61,469 nucleotides of DNA. Origin: an uncultured Collinsella sp. GTDB taxonomy: Bacteria; Actinomycetota; Coriobacteriia; Coriobacteriales; Coriobacteriaceae. Shown one piece after another: positions 55,300 to 61,469 of the stretch. The position numbers and the translations under genes were made by a program. Position 1 is the first letter of the stretch, and every line of letters begins with the position of its first letter. The notes beneath the pieces were generated by a model. It made no database searches. It had not been told where the DNA came from and worked only from the letters and a program-made list of their open reading frames with translations. The stretch spans positions 1 to 61,469 of the forward strand of contig CAUGGC010000013.1 in NCBI GenBank assembly GCA_959599095.1. Reading direction: 5' to 3'.

Positions 55300-55327
55300 G
55301 TGTTACGTTTCCAACAATCCGTAACAC
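55300..55327. promoter_or_regulatory. Operator-like inverted repeat upstream of cbiM
   Basis: GTGTTACG and CGTAACAC are a perfect 8-bp inverted repeat with a 12-base spacer, 24 bases before the cbiM start and just downstream of a TAGTAT -10 on the minus strand. Suits a metal-responsive repressor. I see no cobalamin riboswitch here. Confidence 0.5.
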
Positions 55328-55340
55328 CGACTCTGCATAC

Positions 55341-55382
55341 TAACAAAAAGGCGCACCGCCCACAACGCAGCACGCCCTTGCA
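55341..55382 (-). terminator. Possible pheT terminator
   Basis: A weak stem (AAGG.GCG/CGCC.TT) ends in TTTTTG on the minus strand. It lies after repeat B2 and before the cbiM promoter. Confidence 0.35.
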
Positions 55383-55494
55383 ATACGTACGTTATTAGCC
55401 CAGGTCCACGCACCGCCCAATAAAGGGCCCATGCACTCCCAACTTTCCGGTCACCCGGAAGAAGGTGCGGTCCGCTCGCAACAAGGTGAACGCA

Positions 55495-55589
55495 GGAACC
55501 CGCCCCCGAGAGGGGTTTTCTAAGGCAACATCCCGCAGCCGCGAAGTGGCGAGGACGTTGCCGTGAAAACCCCGCAGGGGGCGGGTTCC
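55495..55589. repeat. Long palindromic repeat, family B copy 2 (3' of pheT)
   Basis: Arms 55495-55529 and 55557-55589 pair over about 28 bp (GGAACCCGCCCCC, GGGGTTTTC and GGCAAC with complements), with small bulges. The loop ATCCCGCAG-CCGCGAAGTGGCG-AGGAC matches copy 1 at 46733. It starts 12 bases after the pheT stop. Confidence 0.8.
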
Positions 55590-55601
55590 GAACAGCAAAG
55601 A

Positions 55602-58055
55602 TTACGAGCGGACTTCGCCGTTTACGCCCTTGCACACCTTGGTGACGATCTTCTGGTGCGCCTTCTCGACCTCTTCGCTAGTAAGCGTGTGGTCGTCCGA
55701 GCGATACGTGAGCGCAAAGGCCATGGACTTCTTGCCCTTGCCGATACGAACCGGATCGCGGTAGACATCGAACAGGCGCACGCCCTCGAGCAGCTTGCCG
55801 CCGGCGCTGGTAATACGGCGCTCAAGATCCTCGCAGGTCACGGCATTGTCGACCACAATGGCAAGGTCGTGCTCAACGGCCGGGTACTGCGAGAACTCGC
55901 GGTAGTTCTCCTGGTTGCGGGCGCCCTTGATCAGCTTGTCCAGGTCAAGCTCAAAGGCAACGACAACCTCGTCGATGCCGCAGGCCTCGCGCGCCTCGGG
56001 GTGGATCTCGCCGACCCAACCCAGCACGGTGCCGCCGGACAGAACCTCGGCCGCACGACCCGGCTGCAAAAAGGCATAGCCCTCGCCCTCGACGGGACGG
56101 AAGCGAACCTTCTCGATGCGCAGCTGGGCGAGCAGCTCCTCGACGATACCCTTGCCAAAGAAGAAACGCAGTTTACGGTACTTCATGTTCCAAGACTGCT
56201 CGCTCCACTGGCCCGAGAGCACACCCGCGACGGACTTGGTCTCCTTGGGCAGGCTGGCGTTCTCGCGACCGTGGAACAGGCTGCCGACCTCGTACAGGTG
56301 CACGTTGGGCGTACCGTGCGCCTCGTTGTAGGCCACGGACTGCAGCAGGCCCGGCAGCAGCGAACGACGCATCTCGGTCTGCTCGGCCACCAGCGGGTTC
56401 ATGAGCACCACGGGGCAGCCGCGGCCTTCGGTGGACATGCCAATCTTCTCCAGGTCGCCCGGGGCGGCAAAGCCAAAGGTCGTGGTCTCGTTGAGGCCGC
56501 AGGCGCGCAGGATCTCGCCGACCTTGCGGGTGAGCTTCTGCTCGCGGGTCAGGCCGCCGATGTGGTTCTTGGCAGCCGGGATGGTCGCCGTCACACGGCC
56601 CATGCCCCACAGGCGCAGGACCTCCTCGATCAGGTCAATCTCGCGCGGCAGGTCGGGACGGAAGCTCGGCGGGGTAACCATAAAGTCCTCGCCGTCGCGC
56701 TCGACGGTGCAGCCCAGACGGGTAAGCGAGCGCTCGATAAAATCGGGCTCGATGTCGGCACCGCAGATGGCATGCACGCGGGCCAGGCGCAGCTTGATGC
56801 TGTCGATGGTCTTGGGCGCGGGGAAAACATCGACATAGCCGGGAGCAACCTCGCCGCCGGCGATCTCCTCGATGAGCGCGCAGGTAACGTTGGCGACATC
56901 CACGCAGCCAGTCTCGTCAACCTGGCGCTCAAAGCGAATGGAGGCGTCGGAGATCAGCGACAGATCGCGGCTGGTGTGCGAGGTGCGACCGGCGTTGAAG
57001 CAAGCGCTCTCGACCATCACGTCGACGGTGTCGTCCTCGATCTCGGAATCCATGCCGCCCATAACGCCGGCCAACGCCGCGGGGCGCTCGCCGTCGGTGA
57101 TAAGGCCCATGCCGGCGTCGAGCACGCGCTCTTCGCCATCGAGCGTCGTGAATTTCTCATCCTGCTGGGCGGCGCGAACCACCACGCGACGGTGGCCATC
57201 GCGCTCGGCAAAGGTGTCCAGGTCAAAGGCGTGCAGCGGCTGACCGGTGAGCATCATCACGTAGTTGGTGATGTCGACGATGTTGTTGTGCGGACGCACG
57301 CCCAGGGCGTTAAGGCGCTTGACCATCCAGTCGGGCGAGGGGCCGACCTTCACGTTACGTACGATGCGGGCGACGTAGCGGTCGCACAGGCCCTCGTCGG
57401 CAATCTCGACGGAAAGCTCGTCGTCGGTCGCGCGGCCGGTCTCGGCCTTGATGGCGGGCAGCTCAACGTGGAAATCGCGGTCGAAGATGGCGCCGGTCTC
57501 GCGGGCCATGCCGATCATGGACAGGCAATCGGGACGGTTGGGCGTGATCTCGCAGTCGAGCACGGTGTCGCTCGAGCCCACATACTCGGCAAACGGCATG
57601 CCGCAGGGCGTATCCTCGGGCAGGATCATGATGCCGGAGTGGTCGCCGCCCAGACCGAGCTCGCGCGCGGAGCAGTTCATGCCCATGGACACGACGCCGC
57701 GCAGCTTGCTCTTCTTGATCTTGATGTCGCCGGGCAGCTCGGCACCGATCATGGCCGTGACGATGTGGTCGCCGGCCTCAAAGTTCTGCGCGCCGCAGAC
57801 AATCTGCAGCGGAGCGGGGTTGCCGTCGGCGTCGAGGTTCTTGTCGCCCACGTCGACCGAGCACACATACATATGGTCGCTATCGGGGTGCGGGGTCTTG
57901 GTGAGCACCTTGGCGGTCACCACATGGTCGAAGGACTCGCCCACGGTGTCGATCGCCTCGACCTCGGTGCCGGTACGGATATATTCGTCCGAAAGGGTCT
58001 TGGGATCCTCCGGAATATCGATCATGGTCTTGAGCCAGTCGTAAGAAACACGCAT
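55602..58055 (-). CDS. pheT: Phenylalanyl-tRNA synthetase beta subunit
   Basis: 817 residues: N-terminal tRNA-binding OB-fold (about 40-150: VVTAKVLTKTPHPDSDHMYVCSVDVG), B3/4 editing domain, B5, the catalytic-like core, and a C-terminal anticodon-binding FDX domain. Forms an alpha2beta2 enzyme with PheS. ATG 58055 has AAAGGAG upstream. A 184-base gap with repeat A2 separates it from pheS. Confidence 0.97.
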   Translation of the reverse strand: MRVSYDWLKTMIDIPEDPKTLSDEYIRTGTEVEAIDTVGESFDHVVTAKVLTKTPHPDSDHMYVCSVDVGDKNLDADGNPAPLQIVCGAQNFEAGDHIVTAMIGAELPGDIKIKKSKLRGVVSMGMNCSARELGLGGDHSGIMILPEDTPCGMPFAEYVGSSDTVLDCEITPNRPDCLSMIGMARETGAIFDRDFHVELPAIKAETGRATDDELSVEIADEGLCDRYVARIVRNVKVGPSPDWMVKRLNALGVRPHNNIVDITNYVMMLTGQPLHAFDLDTFAERDGHRRVVVRAAQQDEKFTTLDGEERVLDAGMGLITDGERPAALAGVMGGMDSEIEDDTVDVMVESACFNAGRTSHTSRDLSLISDASIRFERQVDETGCVDVANVTCALIEEIAGGEVAPGYVDVFPAPKTIDSIKLRLARVHAICGADIEPDFIERSLTRLGCTVERDGEDFMVTPPSFRPDLPREIDLIEEVLRLWGMGRVTATIPAAKNHIGGLTREQKLTRKVGEILRACGLNETTTFGFAAPGDLEKIGMSTEGRGCPVVLMNPLVAEQTEMRRSLLPGLLQSVAYNEAHGTPNVHLYEVGSLFHGRENASLPKETKSVAGVLSGQWSEQSWNMKYRKLRFFFGKGIVEELLAQLRIEKVRFRPVEGEGYAFLQPGRAAEVLSGGTVLGWVGEIHPEAREACGIDEVVVAFELDLDKLIKGARNQENYREFSQYPAVEHDLAIVVDNAVTCEDLERRITSAGGKLLEGVRLFDVYRDPVRIGKGKKSMAFALTYRSDDHTLTSEEVEKAHQKIVTKVCKGVNGEVRS

Positions 58056-58140
58056 CTAGCTCTCCTTTCATACTGAAAGCCTGCGAAGAGATGCAGGTGG
58101 AAACTTCAACTTTGTGAACATTCCTTACAAAGCGAGGGTT

Positions 58141-58229
58141 GTCCAAGTGCGGCAGATCGGCCCGAAAGAGGAGTGCCGCGTACTTTGGTACGCAAGCGAC
58201 GAATGAGCGCCGAGGTGCCGTGCTTGGGC
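58141..58229. repeat. Long palindromic repeat, family A copy 2 (between pheS and pheT)
   Basis: Arms 58141-58161 and 58209-58229 match at 16 of 21 positions as an inverted repeat. The centre carries GAAAGAGGAG and GCGTACTTTGGTACGC (58178-58193), the same as copy 1 at 7635 apart from one base in the loop, then CGACGAATGA. It lies within the pheST transcript, 3' of pheS. Confidence 0.75.
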
Positions 58230-58239
58230 AAGCCGCAGC

Positions 58240-59316
58240 CTAGAACTGATTCAAGAAACGCATATCGCCCGTCATAAGCGTTCTGAGGTCGGGCAGGTCG
58301 TAGCGCAGGGCCGCGACGCGCTCGGCGCCAATGCCAAAGGCGAAGCCGGTGTACTTCTCGGGGTCGATGCCGCAGTTGATGAGGACGTTGGGGTCGACCA
58401 TGCCGCAGCCCAGGATTTCGATCCAGCCGCTGTGCTTGCAGAAGTTGCAGCCCTTGCCGCCGCACACGTGGCAGCTCACGTCCACCTCGCAGCTGGGCTC
58501 GGTGAAGGGGAAGAAGTGCGGGCGGTAGCGCGTCTTGCGGTCCTCGCCAAACATGCACTTAACAAAGTAGTCGAGCGTGCCCTTAAGATCGCCAAAGGTG
58601 ATGCCCTCGTCGACGACCAGGCCCTCGATCTGGTTGAACTGCGGCAGGTGGCAGGCGTCGGCCGTGTCGGGGCGGTAGACGGTGCCCGGGCAGATCATGT
58701 AGATGGGCGGCTTTTGCGACTCCATGGTGTGGATCTGCACGCCCGAGGTCTGGGTGCGCAGCAGCACGTCGGACTCGCCGTGGGCGTGAGCCTCGGGGTG
58801 CGCGACGCTGCCGGGATTGTTGTCGACCACGTAGAACGTGTCGCGGGCCGAGCGGCTCGGGTGATCCATGGGGGCGTTGAGTGCGGTGAAGTTGTAGTAG
58901 GAGGTGTCGACCATGGGGCCGGACTCGACGGTGTAGCCGATGCCGCAGAAGATGTCCTCGGCCTCCTCGATGATCTGCTTGATCAGGTGCTGATGGCCGA
59001 TCTGCGGACGGACGCCCGGCAGCGTGATGTCGACGGCGTCGTGCTCCAGTGCGCGCTTGAGGGCGGCGGCCTTCATCTCGGTGGTGCGCTCGTCGAGCAT
59101 GCCCTCGATCAGCTGACGCATCTCATTGGCGCGCTTGCCCATGACGGGGCGATCCTCGGGGGCGAGCTTGCCCATCATGCGCATCAGGCCGGTGATGCGG
59201 CCCTTGCGGCCGAGCAGCGCGACGCGCGCGGCCTCGAGCTTCTCGGCGTCGTCGGCGCCTGCGACGAGCTCCTTGGCCTCTTCCTCGAGTTTGACCAGAT
59301 CATCAATCAGACTCAT
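58240..59316 (-). CDS. pheS: Phenylalanyl-tRNA synthetase alpha subunit
   Basis: 358 residues. N-terminal coiled coil (about 1-90), then the class II core with GYTVESGPMVDTSYYNFTAL, HPSRSARDTFYV, motif 2 GTVYRPDTADACHLPQFNQIEG, and motif 3 CGIDPEKYTGFAFGIGAERVAALRY. ATG 59316 has AAAGGG upstream; the longer frame starting at 59499 runs into the leader. Confidence 0.96.
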   Translation of the reverse strand: MSLIDDLVKLEEEAKELVAGADDAEKLEAARVALLGRKGRITGLMRMMGKLAPEDRPVMGKRANEMRQLIEGMLDERTTEMKAAALKRALEHDAVDITLPGVRPQIGHQHLIKQIIEEAEDIFCGIGYTVESGPMVDTSYYNFTALNAPMDHPSRSARDTFYVVDNNPGSVAHPEAHAHGESDVLLRTQTSGVQIHTMESQKPPIYMICPGTVYRPDTADACHLPQFNQIEGLVVDEGITFGDLKGTLDYFVKCMFGEDRKTRYRPHFFPFTEPSCEVDVSCHVCGGKGCNFCKHSGWIEILGCGMVDPNVLINCGIDPEKYTGFAFGIGAERVAALRYDLPDLRTLMTGDMRFLNQF

Positions 59317-59402
59317 GTCTTCCCTTTCGTCTCTCGCGCATCCGCTTGCCGAGGCAGCTGGCGCTACCCGACGCTTACGGATGCGCGGCCCGGTTCGGTA
59401 AC

Positions 59403-59690
59403 AAAAAACCGTCCTCGGGCATGTACATTGCCCAAGGACGGTTGAATTCCGCGGTACCACCTTGTTTGACCCGGCGGATGTCTGGCCCGCCGCGCCCACT
59501 CTTTGCCCCTTTTCGCGAGGCTCACGGCTTCCCTACTGGGGCTTTGCCGCCGCGTAGCCGCGCGCCCGTTGAGGTTGCTGCTCGGGAGTGAACGCTTGGC
59601 CCTTGTCACCGCAGGAAGGCTTGCAGCCCATGACCTTCCCTCTCTTGCCGGCGACGCGGCGGGCAAAACCCTCTCCGTCAACGCATTGGG
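59403..59690 (-). promoter_or_regulatory. T-box riboswitch leader of pheST
   Basis: On the minus strand AAGGTGGTACCGCGG (the T-box antiterminator bulge sequence) is followed by a terminator hairpin AACCGTCCTTGGGC/GCCCGAGGACGGTT and TTTTTT (59403-59447). A TTC triplet in GCGTTCACTCCC (59590-59592) is a good candidate specifier, matching tRNA-Phe GAA. The leader starts near 59690 after a TATCCT -10 (59695-59700). Uncharged tRNA-Phe should favour antitermination and pheST expression. Confidence 0.88.
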
Positions 59691-59821
59691 CTATAGGATA
59701 ACACATTCTGCGTGCGCATCGCCGCGTTCCGTTTTGTTCGCGCTGGGTACAAAGCAGGTAGCTGTGCAAACTGACCGCACGCCCACCCGTGGCGTCCGGT
59801 CTGCGAGATTAAGGATATGGT

Positions 59822-61396
59822 ATGGGAAAGAAACTCGATAAGAAGGCCAAGGCCGCGGAGGGCAAGGCACCCAAGGGCATGAAGGTCGATAAGGCCGTCA
59901 AGAAGTTCCGCAAGCTCGAGGGCAAGCTGTGGACCCGCGAGTACCTGCTCAAGATTGCCGAGTTTGACGGCGCGACCATTGCTCCCGCCAACGGCGCCGC
60001 AGCGCGCGCCGACGCCATGGGTACCCTCGCCGGCGAGCATCATAAGCTCCTGACCAGCGAAAAGTCTATCGAGCTCGTGCGTTCGCTGGCGCGCGAGACC
60101 GTCGCCGGCGGCAAGATCGACGACCCGCAGCTGCTCGACGAGATCCGCGTGCTCGGCCGCGACCAGCGCGAGGCGAGCGTTATCCCCACCGAGGAGGCCG
60201 AGGCCTGGACCAGGCTCACCTGCGAGGCCGACGCCGTGTGGCACAAGGCCAAGGCAGCCAACGACTGGGCGAGCTTTGAGCCCTATGTGGACAAGATCGT
60301 CGGCCAGCTTAAACATCAGGCCGAGCTCATGGACCCCAAGCGCGACCCGTACGATGTCTGGCTCGACCAGTACGAGCGCGGCCTTTCCGCCCAGAGCTTC
60401 GACGCGTTTTGCGACGAGGTCAAGGCCACCGTCGTGCCGCTCGTGCACGCCATCGGCGAGCGCGGCCAGCAGCCGGCTGCCGACTTTTTGCACGCCCACG
60501 TGCCCGAGGCTGCCCAGCGCGCCATGAGCTTCGACTTGATGAAGCTTGTCGGCCTGAACCTGGACGACACCACGCTTGCCTTTACCGAGCACCCGTTTAG
60601 CGAGGGCTTCTCGGTGGGCGACGCGCGCATCGCCACGCACATCTACGAGGACGACTGCATCTCCAACGTCTACAGCATCATCCACGAGGCGGGACACGCC
60701 ATGTATGAGCTGGGCGTCAATCCTGCCTATGCGCGCACCTGTCTTGAGGGTGGCACCTCCATGGGCATCCACGAGAGCCAGAGCCGCTTCTTCGAGAACA
60801 CCGTGGGTCGCAGCCGCGCCTTTATGGGACCGCTGCTCGAGGTGCTGCGCCGCCACGCACCCGAGGTCTACGGCGACGTCGACGAGGACACGCTCTACCA
60901 CGCCGTGAACATCGCTCAGCCGTCGCTGATCCGCACCGAGGCCGACGAGCTCACCTACCCGCTGCATATTATGGTGCGCTACCAGATCGAGCGCATGCTG
61001 TTTGCCGGCGAGGCCACGGCCAAGGACATCCCCGCGCTTTGGAACCGCTTTATGAACGAGTACCTGGGCATTCCCGTTCCCGACGACACGCACGGCTGCC
61101 TGCAGGATACGCACTGGAGCGGCGGCTCGTTTGGCTACTTCCCCACCTATGCGCTGGGCAGCGCCTACGATGCCATGTTTGTGCCGGCCATGTGCCGCGA
61201 CGGTGTCGACCTCAACGGCGCCTGCGCGAGCGGCGACTTGGCACCCGTCCGCGCCTGGCTCGGCGGGCACATTTGGCAGTGGGGCCGCGCCAAGGACGCG
61301 CCGGAGCTCATCAAGGGCGCGTGCGGCATGGCCTTTGACGCCCGCTACTACTGCAGCTACCTGCAGGACAAGTTCACCACGCTGTATCAGCTGTAA
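59822..61396 (+). CDS. M32 family metallocarboxypeptidase (thermostable carboxypeptidase 1)
   Basis: 524 residues. The zinc motif HEAGH is at 288-292 and the third ligand in GIHESQSRFFEN is E318, as in the M32 family. A Lys-rich N-terminus (GKKLDKKAKAAEGKAPKGMK) is an extra of about 25 residues. It removes C-terminal amino acids from peptides in the cytosol. ATG 59822 lies just after AT-rich DNA (AGGATATGGT). The gene is divergent from the pheST leader. Confidence 0.95.
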   Translation: MGKKLDKKAKAAEGKAPKGMKVDKAVKKFRKLEGKLWTREYLLKIAEFDGATIAPANGAAARADAMGTLAGEHHKLLTSEKSIELVRSLARETVAGGKIDDPQLLDEIRVLGRDQREASVIPTEEAEAWTRLTCEADAVWHKAKAANDWASFEPYVDKIVGQLKHQAELMDPKRDPYDVWLDQYERGLSAQSFDAFCDEVKATVVPLVHAIGERGQQPAADFLHAHVPEAAQRAMSFDLMKLVGLNLDDTTLAFTEHPFSEGFSVGDARIATHIYEDDCISNVYSIIHEAGHAMYELGVNPAYARTCLEGGTSMGIHESQSRFFENTVGRSRAFMGPLLEVLRRHAPEVYGDVDEDTLYHAVNIAQPSLIRTEADELTYPLHIMVRYQIERMLFAGEATAKDIPALWNRFMNEYLGIPVPDDTHGCLQDTHWSGGSFGYFPTYALGSAYDAMFVPAMCRDGVDLNGACASGDLAPVRAWLGGHIWQWGRAKDAPELIKGACGMAFDARYYCSYLQDKFTTLYQL

Positions 61397-61409
61397 GGCC
61401 TTGAAGGCC

Positions 61410-61427
61410 GGCAGTTAGGGACGTTCC
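61410..61427. repeat. Short gene-end motif after the M32 gene
   Basis: The complement of GGAACGTCCCTAACTGCC, 13 bases after the M32 stop; one base differs from the copy at 9995-10012. Confidence 0.6.
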
Positions 61428-61469
61428 TTTTAATATGAGCAGGACATTGTCAAGAGGCAAAATCGGGCC

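Noticed and set aside
55276..55400. Cobalamin riboswitch before cbiM
   Set aside because: No B12-box-like sequence; only an inverted repeat and a short leader are present.

Overview
The window looks like part of a high-GC actinobacterial chromosome, most likely a gut Coriobacteriia member close to Collinsella. That placement is my inference from protein style, codon use, paired YhgE/Pip proteins, a Gram-positive-type Tad pilus locus, a T-box on pheST and the tRNA neighbourhoods. It is mostly core chromosome. I see no prophage, IS element, CRISPR array or rRNA.

Layout. 1-7.4 kb: an M20 peptidase that stops early, an EamA transporter, and two adjacent YhgE/Pip membrane proteins. 7.4-12.7 kb: large palindromic repeats, htpG, a GNAT acetyltransferase, and a phosphotyrosine module (Wzz-like adaptor, BY-kinase, PHP phosphatase). 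12.8-19.5 kb: a PhoR/PhoB-like pair behind pstB, then a VanS/VanR-like pair divergent from a D,D-carboxypeptidase. 19.6-24.3 kb: tRNA-Ser, a large TPR protein, three tRNA-Arg(ACG) genes and a small unknown protein. 24.4-34.3 kb: serS, a 57-residue membrane protein, proC, rlmH, an SPFH protein, tRNA-Leu, then a housekeeping run (GH5-like, rsmI, metG, rsmA, TatD). 34.5-45.2 kb: tRNA-Phe, a broken toxin-antitoxin pair, and a tad pilus operon read cpaB-tadZ-tadA-tadB-tadC-flp followed by pseudopilin-like genes, TadG and DUF192. 45.4-61.4 kb: rsgA, a P-type Ca2+-type ATPase, pyk, a zinc phospholipase-like protein, a cobalt/nickel ECF transporter (CbiMQO), pheST with a T-box leader, and an M32 carboxypeptidase.

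The most unusual signal is in the noncoding DNA. At all four kinds of tRNA locus (Ser, Arg, Leu, Phe) the tRNA 3' end and its terminator are duplicated about 190 bp away. The gap holds a GC-rich core with three hairpins that is homologous between loci, while its ends match the local tRNA; there are six full copies and one partial. Separately, two families of long hairpins (A at 7.6 and 58.1 kb; B at 46.7 and 55.5 kb) sit just 3' of genes. Within each family the loop is conserved while the stems differ but still pair. A short motif, GGAACGTCCCTAACTGCC-like, also recurs at gene ends. These repeats are what I would look at first.

Limits: all calls are from reading the sequence; no homology search or folding program was run. 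Start codons were chosen from visible ribosome-binding sites and operon overlaps.
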